Source of the DNA: Lachnospiraceae bacterium | GTDB lineage: Bacteria; Bacillota; Clostridia; Lachnospirales; Lachnospiraceae | Assembly (NCBI GenBank): GCA_009774345.1 | Contig: VSNR01000180.1 | Coordinates: 1-8,646 of the forward strand | Reading direction: 5' to 3' | Length of the DNA: 8,646 nucleotides | Part shown: positions 1 to 6,227 of the stretch, in pieces | Layout of the letters: each line of letters starts with the position of its first letter | Position numbering within the stretch: position 1 is the stretch's first letter | Notes under the pieces: model-generated | What the model saw: only the letters and a program-made list of their open reading frames with translations | Told to the model about the DNA's origin: nothing | Database searches by the model: none | Position numbers and translations under genes: made by a program

Positions 1-72
1 AACTCTTTTTTCATTGACATCATAGAATACAAAGGCGTAGTTATAATGAATTTGCTTCTTACTTTTATTCAT
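1..72 (-). CDS. cas2: Cas2, CRISPR adaptation protein (5' end only, cut by window edge)
   Basis: The first 24 codons of Cas2 are visible, starting at the ATG at 72-70 and open to the window edge. The product reads MNKSKKQIHYNYAFVFYDVNEKRV. The segment FVFYDVNEKRV (residues 14-24) is the typical first beta strand of Cas2, with the conserved acidic residue D18 after the aromatic run. Cas2 is a small ferredoxin-fold protein that dimerises and bridges two Cas1 dimers in the spacer-integration complex. An AGAAGGGA stretch just upstream is a plausible ribosome site. The gene lies 24 bp after the cas1 stop, the usual last place in a type I-B operon. The rest of the gene, and probably a CRISPR array, should lie beyond position 1. 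It is too short for the ORF-length cutoff, but frame, motif and context all agree. Confidence 0.9.
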   Translation of the reverse strand, partial: MNKSKKQIHYNYAFVFYDVNEKRV

Positions 73-96
73 ACTTTCCCTTCTTTATTCGAGTTG

Positions 97-801
97 TTAT
101 AGATTCATTTTCATAGAAAACGGAACAAACGGCTTTCCCTCTAATATAAACTTAATCAATTTATAGCAGTCTAATTTTATGGCTGTTCTATAGGAGATTT
201 TTCTTTTCAGCCGTTCATGGTAAAAAACGGACTCTATCCGCTGTTCAAAAGCCTCGATGAAAAGTTTTCTTCCCTCTTCATTGAGCATACAGTAGTTGAC
301 TTTTCTGTCAAAGTGTTTCTCTACTTGCAGTCTTCTGTTGTTTACCAACTCAAAGATTGTCTTGTATACCACTGCTGGTTTAAACACTTCACATAGATCA
401 AGGCTTAATGAAAAACGACCTTCTGATGGCTCATGAAGAAAGCTAATACGCTGGTCTAAATGTGTTCTGTAAATCGCTGAAATCGTTTTGGTATATAAAA
501 GTGTATTGCCAAAGGATACCAGTGCATTCATCGGATTGTCTGGCGGACGTTTTACCCGCTTATTCATGATAAAATCCTCTGGTAAAAAATATTTAAAATC
601 TGCATAGAATCTTGCCCACACCTCCCCTTCCGCAGACATGAGTTCTGAAATCTTCTCTGACGAATCTACATGCTTATGAAACTCCTTTCTAATCCAGTCA
701 ACTGTCGTCTTAACTTCTTTTTTATTATGCTTGTAATAATGATACAGAATTTCATAAATGTTATCTCCGATACCATGTACAATTGCCTTGGCAATCTCCA
801 T
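97..801 (-). CDS. cas1: Cas1 C-terminal helical catalytic domain fragment (234 aa)
   Basis: This is the part of cas1 after the amber codon, in the same frame. Its ATG (801-799) lies one codon after the TAG (TAG CGC ATG), so it could be reached by termination-reinitiation; I see no good Shine-Dalgarno before it. It carries the helical catalytic domain: E60 of the fragment in GEVWARFY, H123 in ISFLHEP and D135 in LSLDLCEVFKP form the expected metal site. The segment RPPDNPMNALVSFGNTLLY (about residues 85-103) matches the conserved Cas1 helix with the P-x-N-x-x-x-S-F/Y-x-N pattern. Translated separately, it would be an active-site domain without its dimerisation domain. The cas2 start follows after 24 bp. 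Confidence 0.75.
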   Translation of the reverse strand: MEIAKAIVHGIGDNIYEILYHYYKHNKKEVKTTVDWIRKEFHKHVDSSEKISELMSAEGEVWARFYADFKYFLPEDFIMNKRVKRPPDNPMNALVSFGNTLLYTKTISAIYRTHLDQRISFLHEPSEGRFSLSLDLCEVFKPAVVYKTIFELVNNRRLQVEKHFDRKVNYCMLNEEGRKLFIEAFEQRIESVFYHERLKRKISYRTAIKLDCYKLIKFILEGKPFVPFSMKMNL

Positions 802-804
802 GCG

Positions 805-1095
805 CTAATTTTCATACGCATGAACCTGCTTTATGAGAAGTCTGCCGCTGCTATACTGATCTCTTGGATAATAAGTTCCACTATAACCACCATAGTAATT
901 AAAAAAATGTACCACAACATGATTGGATGCCAAAAAGTCTAACAGTTTTGTATTAAAACTCACTTCATTCAGACAATAAATCTCTTTCGTATTTTCTATC
1001 GGTATGTAAACATTTTTCCCATCTTTACGAAAACATAATGAATTATCCTTGCGTGTTAATTCCCCCAGCGACATAATATATCTTGTGCTCCCCAT
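805..1095 (-). CDS. cas1: Cas1 N-terminal beta domain fragment (96 aa, ends at TAG)
   Basis: This is the part of cas1 before the amber codon. It begins MGSTRYIMSLGEL and contains the family signature VVVHFFNYYGGYSGTYYPRD at about residues 60-79, typical of the Cas1 N-terminal beta-sandwich domain that makes the dimer interface. It ends ...LLIKQVHAYEN at the point where the linker to the helical domain normally starts. It holds none of the catalytic residues. The start at 1095 is preceded by AAAGGGG about 10 nt away. Taken alone it could only be a dimerisation module; whether a stable 96-residue product is made cannot be told from sequence. Confidence 0.75.
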   Translation of the reverse strand: MGSTRYIMSLGELTRKDNSLCFRKDGKNVYIPIENTKEIYCLNEVSFNTKLLDFLASNHVVVHFFNYYGGYSGTYYPRDQYSSGRLLIKQVHAYEN

Positions 1096-1113
1096 CTTTA
1101 TTCATCCCCTTTG

Positions 1114-1623
1114 TTATATAAAGCAATATTCATAATATGCACATTTTTTACAGCCTGCCTGCTCGTCTGCTTCAGGAACCATATCTGATTGTAATAATTC
1201 TTCAATTTCTGTCTGAATCCTCTCTAGTTCTTTTTCCTCTGCTTCACCTAATTCAAAAATTAATGCTGCTTTTTTCGTTTTATTTTTTTCCTCAAACTCA
1301 AGTTTTCCTTTTCGGATAATCCCTTTATTTTTTAGGACTTGCAAATAGTAATAAAGCTGCCACTTGCTCGCCTCAATATCTGCATCTGATTTTTTTATTT
1401 CAGTCAAGTATTCAGATGTTAATTTGTCCAGCCTGATATTCTCAATTGCCAGCTCTGTATTCTCATGATCTGCTGATTTCACTTCATGGATCGCCCGGCC
1501 GATCTGGACCAATTCGCTATTATCTTCCAGATTGAGTCGGTTTCCATGCAGATAACATTGCCTCTTACAATGAAAATAGTAATTGATCAGTGTTCCATTG
1601 ACACGTGTATGATTACAAATCAA
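1114..1623 (-). CDS. cas4: Cas4, RecB-like Fe-S nuclease of spacer adaptation
   Basis: Cas4 trims prespacers and helps choose PAM-containing ends together with Cas1-Cas2. The 169-aa product shows the RecB-family nuclease residues in order: H46 (IGRAIHE), D66 (IRLDKL), E75 and K77 (EIKKS) and Q89..Y93 (WQLYYY). It also has the four cysteines expected to bind an Fe-S cluster: C19 near the N-terminus and C158, C161 and C167 at the C-terminus (CKKCAYYEYC). The open frame extends upstream to 1725, but that part only shadows the end of cas3. I place the start at TTG 1623-1621, because an excellent AAGGAGGT site lies 7 nt before it and the following MICNHTRVNGTLINYYFHC fits the family N-terminus. 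The gene overlaps the cas3 end by 11 bp, suggesting coupled translation. It stops (TAA) 18 bp before cas1. Confidence 0.93.
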   Translation of the reverse strand: MICNHTRVNGTLINYYFHCKRQCYLHGNRLNLEDNSELVQIGRAIHEVKSADHENTELAIENIRLDKLTSEYLTEIKKSDADIEASKWQLYYYLQVLKNKGIIRKGKLEFEEKNKTKKAALIFELGEAEEKELERIQTEIEELLQSDMVPEADEQAGCKKCAYYEYCFI

Positions 1624-4192
1624 TAAACAGACCTCCTTCCTCCTCCAATTTCTTTTTATCCAGTCTGCCTTCAGCAAAGTAATCCTCCCCATTTTCGATG
1701 TAATATATTTCGCCCACTCTGTCATTGTAGATAATGTTGGAGTTCTTTTTTATCTGGTAAATAAATAAGTTGAGTTTGCTGCTGATTTCGGACAGCTGCA
1801 CACGAAATTGAGCATAATTTTCTGGCGGATAGGTCAGCATATGCTTGTATTGATGCCACAGTTCGACGCCATCAATGACTGAGCCGTCTGAGCGGACAAT
1901 CCTTCTTGCCAGATAGACAGACATACGCCACTTGTCTTCCTCAATTAACTGCATTCTTTCATTCACTTTTCGAAAATTCAGAGAACCAATTTCTTCTGTA
2001 AACGTATGGATTCCCATAGTGTCTGATGAATAATTTCTGTTTCTTTTGATAAGCTGCATCACCTGTTTATAGTAGGCAGAAAAGTTTTTCTCCTTCAAAA
2101 TACACTGCATCTGGGGATTTTTCAAGGTTAACTCTTCACTGATTCTATAATCGTTTTCACCGTAAATACGTTTTGCAGGATACAGGTCAAAGTAATATAC
2201 AATGCCATCGCGGCGGGCATTTCTGTTGATTCTTCCCATAAACTGTTCTTCGCTGTCCAATGTACTAATATCTTTATATCCAATGTCCATATCTATATCA
2301 ATTCCTGCCTCAACCACCTGTGTCGCTACAAGTATATAACCACTGTTGTCGAAGTTTCCTGTTTTAATACGCTGCAATGTCTGTTCCCTGTCCACGGAAT
2401 TGTCATCGCCAGTCATCCGGTCTACAACCGCTTCGATCTCTGCGTCTGAAGCCAGTCTGTCAAAAAAGCGGTATGCCATTTCTTTCTGAATAAACTCCAG
2501 CAATATTTTTTTCTTTGTCTTCGCCTGTTCCTTGACATGCAGATAGAGCGCCTCTTCATCAAAAAATTTATCCTGTAACAATTCATAGGAGATCTGTACG
2601 CGATTCTGAAACCGCTTATCATGAAAATAAAATGTCCTGTCTGTAATCAAATGTCTGACGCCTTCACTCTTTCCAGTCAAAACAGTCAAATCAGGAAGTG
2701 TGGCTGACATCATCAGCACTTTACAGTGCAGGTATTTGCAATAATACTGCAAAAACATCATAATTTCCGTCCAGAGGGCATTCTTGTAGCTTTGAATTTC
2801 ATCAAGAACAATCACACTTCCAACAAGCTGATGAAATCCAAAAGCAGATTCCCGCTCTGTTCCAAACATTGTCTGGAACAGGCTTACATGGGTTGTCAGC
2901 AGGATCGGATAGTTCAAAAACTGTCTGTCCAACAAGGACTTACTCCAATTGCACTCCTGCCAATTCTCTTCAAATTCCTCAGGAGTTTCCGCTGTTTTTG
3001 CATCGCGCTTAATCGGTGTTACCGAGTTGACAATCGCGGCTTTTTCCAAGATACTGCATCCCTGAAACATCTCTTCAAGACTGGCTTTATTCTGCTCTAC
3101 CAGATTATTGAATGGATACACATAGATGATTTTACTCATGCCGTGCGCTGCAAGATGAAAACTGCAATTAAAGCCTGTATTGCTTTTGCCGCACCCTGTC
3201 GGTGCTTCCAGAAAAAAGAGATCCTCATGGGCATATTCCACAAGATTTTGTTCTGCCTCGCCAAAAAGCATTGTCCTTAGATAGTTGATATCTTCGCCGT
3301 CATCCACTGCTTTCTCAGTCTGAAAAGCTCTGATTGCCTGCATTCTTTCGGTATTTTCATATACTGTCCTTAAATTCGCCAACTCCTTGACAGAGCCAAA
3401 TTCTTTGATTTCAGTACCTGTCATGTATTCATTTGTCGCATAATAATCACATGCGGTCAGAAGCGAAAAGACCAGACGAGCATAGGTAAATTTGGCAAAT
3501 CTGCGGTCATCTGTCTCCTTTTTTGCCCTGCGGAGAATCTCTGTATAATTATGAACAGGCTGTCTTGCATACTTGCCTTTATAAATCTGGCGAAACCGCT
3601 GCTGTGCCATCTGCGTGTCCATATTATATAATTTGCCGCCCTGTGAAATCGCGTTTATAAACTCCTGAAAACTGCTCAGATTCGCATGATGTTTCATAAT
3701 CAGACTGGCATTGATGCATACAAGCTCATAGAGGTTGATCAGCGTACCAAGTGCAGGCGGCGATTTTGTCTGCATTTCTTCTAGCTGGGCAGCATGATAA
3801 TCCAGATAGATATACGCTGAGAGCATGGCATGATTCCGTTCAAACAATTCAGGTATCATAATCTTTTCAAAAGCTTTATTTTGCATCGCATCCCGCTGGA
3901 AAACCGGATTCACTTTTCCTGTATCATGAAACGAAATCACATCCCGCAAGGACTGCCAGAACCAGTCCACATACTGCTGCCCGGTGCTGCCAGTCAGCAA
4001 AGGTTCTATGGTATCAAACGCTTCACACATTTTCTCTTTGTCTAATAAACGCTCAAAATACTTCTCACAGCGTTTGGTATGTTCCTGCAATGTTTCTCTC
4101 TGCTCATACACTGTGGAACCCTTATGCGCATATACTGGTATATCCAGATTCAATAAATCTGCTGTATTAGTAAAAAAGTACTTGTTTTCCAT
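1613..4192 (-). CDS. cas3: Cas3, HD nuclease-helicase effector
   Basis: Cas3 is recruited by target-bound Cascade, unwinds the DNA and degrades it. The 859-aa protein has an N-terminal HD nuclease domain (about residues 20-260) with H38, H89-D90 (ISFHDTGK), H121, H168-H169 (MKHHANLS) and D249 as likely metal ligands. A superfamily 2 helicase follows: Walker A APTGCGKS at 330-337, DEIQ (DExx box) at 464-467, SAT at 496-498, motif V ATQVVEAGID at 623-632 and motif VI QFMGRINR at 650-657. A C-terminal region follows to residue 859. All key motifs are intact, so interference is predicted to work. It is a single-chain Cas3, not a split cas3'/cas3''. The ATG at 4192 lies inside the end of cas5 (26-bp overlap) with only a weak GTGGGATG-type ribosome site, so it probably depends on coupling to cas5. 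Its own end carries the cas4 ribosome site. Confidence 0.97.
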   Translation of the reverse strand: MENKYFFTNTADLLNLDIPVYAHKGSTVYEQRETLQEHTKRCEKYFERLLDKEKMCEAFDTIEPLLTGSTGQQYVDWFWQSLRDVISFHDTGKVNPVFQRDAMQNKAFEKIMIPELFERNHAMLSAYIYLDYHAAQLEEMQTKSPPALGTLINLYELVCINASLIMKHHANLSSFQEFINAISQGGKLYNMDTQMAQQRFRQIYKGKYARQPVHNYTEILRRAKKETDDRRFAKFTYARLVFSLLTACDYYATNEYMTGTEIKEFGSVKELANLRTVYENTERMQAIRAFQTEKAVDDGEDINYLRTMLFGEAEQNLVEYAHEDLFFLEAPTGCGKSNTGFNCSFHLAAHGMSKIIYVYPFNNLVEQNKASLEEMFQGCSILEKAAIVNSVTPIKRDAKTAETPEEFEENWQECNWSKSLLDRQFLNYPILLTTHVSLFQTMFGTERESAFGFHQLVGSVIVLDEIQSYKNALWTEIMMFLQYYCKYLHCKVLMMSATLPDLTVLTGKSEGVRHLITDRTFYFHDKRFQNRVQISYELLQDKFFDEEALYLHVKEQAKTKKKILLEFIQKEMAYRFFDRLASDAEIEAVVDRMTGDDNSVDREQTLQRIKTGNFDNSGYILVATQVVEAGIDIDMDIGYKDISTLDSEEQFMGRINRNARRDGIVYYFDLYPAKRIYGENDYRISEELTLKNPQMQCILKEKNFSAYYKQVMQLIKRNRNYSSDTMGIHTFTEEIGSLNFRKVNERMQLIEEDKWRMSVYLARRIVRSDGSVIDGVELWHQYKHMLTYPPENYAQFRVQLSEISSKLNLFIYQIKKNSNIIYNDRVGEIYYIENGEDYFAEGRLDKKKLEEEGGLFIDL
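1621..1637 (-). promoter_or_regulatory. Ribosome site deciding the TTG start of cas4
   Basis: On the minus strand GGAAGGAGGT is followed by CTGTTTA and then TTG (1623-1621). This near-perfect anti-16S match at 7-nt spacing lies within the last codons of cas3 and supports TTG over any upstream ATG of the open frame. Confidence 0.8.
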
Positions 4193-4883
4193 CTACATCC
4201 CACACCGTTTCTTCTATATGGCAGAGTATCATATTAGTATAGATAAACTTCTGCAATTGATATTGATTTGTCTGTTCTGCAAGACCGATCGGAAGTGCTT
4301 CTTCGTATTTCATCCCGCCAAAAAGGTTCCGTTCTGAGTCAATCTCCGCTTTATGTTTTGGGAAAAGGCAGTCAAGTTTTTCTGCATTTTCTCTCTTACT
4401 CCCATCAACAACTGACACTTGTGTCAGATCTGCCGGGTGGTCATTTTTCCCAAGGTATGGAATATACACGCAGGTCCGCCTGCATATGCATTCCGACAGC
4501 TTTTTTGCCTCCTCACAGTCCAACAGCACCAAAATATCCCATGATGGATTTTCCAGCCACTGTTCCTTTACAATCAAATTTCCTCCCTGCTCACGTGATG
4601 CATAGCCGACAGAATTATTAAAACTGTTTATTTTTTTTGCGAAATATCCTTTTTCCGCATTGGGTAAAATACTAACCTGCAAGGATGCCAGTTTTTGATA
4701 ATACTCAGGATATGCGTCTGATGGCTGCATCTGATTATATCCAGAATATCCCATAATCGCACCAAAAATCCCTAACAGTGCAGGTTTGTGCAGCTGTCCA
4801 TACGTGTAATACTGCACTGCGTTGACCTCTGGCTTCTTGAACATAGCCTGTTTTCCAGACAAGGTAAATTTCAATATTTCCAT
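4167..4883 (-). CDS. cas5: Cas5 (Cas5h/Cas5b-like), Cascade 5'-handle subunit
   Basis: Cas5 is the RAMP-fold Cascade subunit that caps the 5' handle of the crRNA and contacts the large subunit. The 238-aa protein starts MEILKFTLSGKQAMFKKPEV, matching the usual Cas5 opening in which the first beta strand leads into G-x-x-A-x-F-x-x-P. HKPALLGIFGAIMGYSGY (residues 32-49) matches the family P-s-x-x-x-x-G-h-h-G-A-h-x-G helix. YLGKNDHPADL (143-153) resembles the Y-L-G-k-x-e-x-P motif of the Hmari-type (Cas5h) group, which favours subtype I-B. The ATG at 4883 follows the cas7 stop by 6 bp, and the AAGGA that may serve it lies in the last cas7 codons, so translation is probably coupled. The end overlaps cas3 by 26 bp. 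Confidence 0.93.
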   Translation of the reverse strand: MEILKFTLSGKQAMFKKPEVNAVQYYTYGQLHKPALLGIFGAIMGYSGYNQMQPSDAYPEYYQKLASLQVSILPNAEKGYFAKKINSFNNSVGYASREQGGNLIVKEQWLENPSWDILVLLDCEEAKKLSECICRRTCVYIPYLGKNDHPADLTQVSVVDGSKRENAEKLDCLFPKHKAEIDSERNLFGGMKYEEALPIGLAEQTNQYQLQKFIYTNMILCHIEETVWDVDGKQVLFY

Positions 4884-4889
4884 ATCATT

Positions 4890-5840
4890 TTACAATTCCT
4901 TTCGTGTAAAAATATGATACATTTTTACATCTGGTATGTCGGTTTCCAGAATCGTTGTGCCGGGGTTATAGTAAATCTCCACAGATAAGATCTTATCACC
5001 AAACTCCTGCAACAATCCCCCACATTTAACACGAATCGTGTTTTTGTCCTGACTGCGATGTTCAAAATAAATACTTTCGGCAATATTTGGCAGATATACA
5101 TCCTCCTGTGTCTCAATCAATAGCCCAAATTCATTCTCACAACCTGCCTTTGCATTGGTTGCAAAAGAGGTCGCCGCGCACAGTGCCGCCTGTTTGAACT
5201 TTTGGTAATCTTCCTCTGTATATCCCTGCGTGACACCTAGTGCTTCATACTCTTTGTATGCTTTCGGATTAATTGAAAACGGATAAAAATAATGTGCTTC
5301 ATCACTCACTATTTTTGTGCCCAGAGACGAATTTTTGGCTTCCTCGCCTTCTTTATTTTTCTGTGAGGCTGTCGCATCCCGAAACGGGGAGAGAATCTGC
5401 TGTTCCTGCGGCATACTATCCGCATATTTGTTAAATCCCTGCCCAAACTGCACCGCGCCTGTAATCGCTATATTACAGCCTTTCTCCGCGAAGGTAGCGC
5501 CAAAATTTTTGACATCGACTGCACTGAACAGATTTTTCAGAACCTCTCTGGCATCTTTCACTTCTTCTGTGTCAAAAAGCTGTTTATAGCGCTCTATCAG
5601 GGTTTTGGGCACAAAACTGACTGTACCTTTTTTCTTGTCCTCAGCCACTGTCATAGACTTGATGTAGAGAACCTTTTCCCCCGTCTCATCCCACAACTTT
5701 TTCATTGGATATTTAAATGCCTTGTCACTGCCAAAAATTTCTCCTTTAGAGGTAGTCTTTGGATATCCGCTGAAATCAGCATTCCAGTTTGCCATAATTG
5801 ATGAGATCCCCATCACACCATACACTCTCTTGTTCATCAT
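4890..5840 (-). CDS. cas7: Cas7 (Csh2), Cascade backbone subunit
   Basis: Cas7 polymerises along the crRNA spacer and forms the Cascade backbone. The 316-aa product belongs to the Csh2 group of subtype I-B. Its opening KRVYGVMGISSIMANWNADF (residues 4-23) followed by GYPKTTSKGEIFGSDKAFKY is characteristic. DVKNFGATFAEKGCNIAITG (109-128) corresponds to the family D-x-(K/R)-x-F-G segment and leads into GAVQFGQGFNK. These are typical RNA-backbone contact regions. Two ATGs lie in tandem at 5840 and 5837; I chose the first because AGGAGG overlaps the cas8b stop and sits 8 nt upstream of it. The gap from cas8b is 12 bp and from cas5 6 bp. It is in the same frame as cas8b, separated by TAG and four codons. 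Confidence 0.95.
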   Translation of the reverse strand: MMNKRVYGVMGISSIMANWNADFSGYPKTTSKGEIFGSDKAFKYPMKKLWDETGEKVLYIKSMTVAEDKKKGTVSFVPKTLIERYKQLFDTEEVKDAREVLKNLFSAVDVKNFGATFAEKGCNIAITGAVQFGQGFNKYADSMPQEQQILSPFRDATASQKNKEGEEAKNSSLGTKIVSDEAHYFYPFSINPKAYKEYEALGVTQGYTEEDYQKFKQAALCAATSFATNAKAGCENEFGLLIETQEDVYLPNIAESIYFEHRSQDKNTIRVKCGGLLQEFGDKILSVEIYYNPGTTILETDIPDVKMYHIFTRKEL

Positions 5841-5852
5841 TTTTCGTTCCTC

Positions 5853-6227
5853 CTATTCATCTTTCTTCATATAAAATGCACTGGCTGCTGTCAGCCCGGC
5901 AATCAGTTCACGCTGCAACACTTTTTTGCTCTCTGGCTCATACATCATAATGTGGCTGATTACATTTTTTGCCCTGCTGTCCTTACTTGAGTCTATCGCG
6001 TGATCATAACGAATGAACATTTGGCTCAGTTTTTCTTTAATCAAACTGTCATCGCCTGCATTGAGAAACTGGTTCGCCATAGACAACGGTTTCTTTGCAG
6101 ACTTGGACAGTGACAAGAAATAACTAACCAACTGTCCGACTGCATAATAATATTCACTGTCTGTAAAAGTCCATTCTTCTTTTAACATGTCAATATGTCT
6201 CATAAATTCTTGTTGTACTGTTCCCAT
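5853..6227 (-). CDS. cas11b: Predicted Cas11b small subunit from an internal start in cas8b
   Basis: An in-frame ATG at 6227-6225 inside cas8b is preceded by GGAGGAG (6237-6231), only 3 nt away (5 nt from the GGAGG core), one of the best ribosome sites in the window. It would give a 124-aa protein starting MGTVQQEFMRHIDMLKEEW and ending at the cas8b stop. It is predicted to be largely helical, as expected for a small subunit. In characterised type I-B, I-C and I-D systems the small subunit Cas11 is made by internal translation of the large-subunit gene, and this operon has no separate cas11 gene. Cas11 would line the Cascade belly and stabilise the displaced strand. The start is read directly from sequence; expression is inferred. 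No equally good internal site was seen at the upstream Met candidates (for example before MALKLIKNK). Confidence 0.72.
   Translation of the reverse strand: MGTVQQEFMRHIDMLKEEWTFTDSEYYYAVGQLVSYFLSLSKSAKKPLSMANQFLNAGDDSLIKEKLSQMFIRYDHAIDSSKDSRAKNVISHIMMYEPESKKVLQRELIAGLTAASAFYMKKDE

Larger units (their letters stand above)
97..1095 (-). pseudogene. cas1: Cas1 integrase gene interrupted by an in-frame amber codon
   Basis: The full cas1 reading frame runs from ATG at 1095 to TAA at 97-99, 333 codons including the final stop, a normal Cas1 length. It is broken only by a TAG at 807-805 (codon 97). Both halves are in the same frame, so this is a nonsense codon and not a frameshift. Cas1 is the metal-dependent integrase that inserts spacers into the array with Cas2. 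The expected catalytic triad is present downstream of the stop: E158 (in GEVWARFY), H221 (in ISFLHEP) and D233 (in LSLDLCEVFKP), counting the amber as residue 97. The rest of the gene looks intact, so the change is recent, an error in the sequence, or tolerated by readthrough or reinitiation. Many related Cas1 proteins carry a Lys/Arg-rich segment here, and AAG or CAG to TAG is a one-base change. The cas4 stop is 18 bp upstream. Confidence 0.85.

Noticed and set aside
97..1095. Global reassignment of UAG to a sense codon
   Set aside because: cas6 and cas8b both end in TAG at the expected family C-terminus, and the next gene has its own ribosome site overlapping or just after the stop, so UAG is normally read as stop.
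97..1095. Frameshift in cas1
   Set aside because: Both halves are in the same frame (stop 807-805, one codon, ATG 801-799), so it is a nonsense codon, not an indel of one or two bases.
1624..1725. N-terminal 34-residue extension of cas4 from ATG 1725
   Set aside because: It overlaps the cas3 C-terminus in another frame and has no ribosome site, while the TTG at 1623 has an excellent one.
2726..3280. 184-aa open frame on the plus strand
   Set aside because: It is antisense to the helicase-coding part of cas3, shows no family resemblance, and has no ribosome site or operon context; it is a shadow frame.
3830..4621. Several overlapping plus-strand open frames (3830-4045, 3984-4337, 4268-4621)
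   Set aside because: All are antisense to cas3 and cas5, overlap one another and lack recognisable domains.
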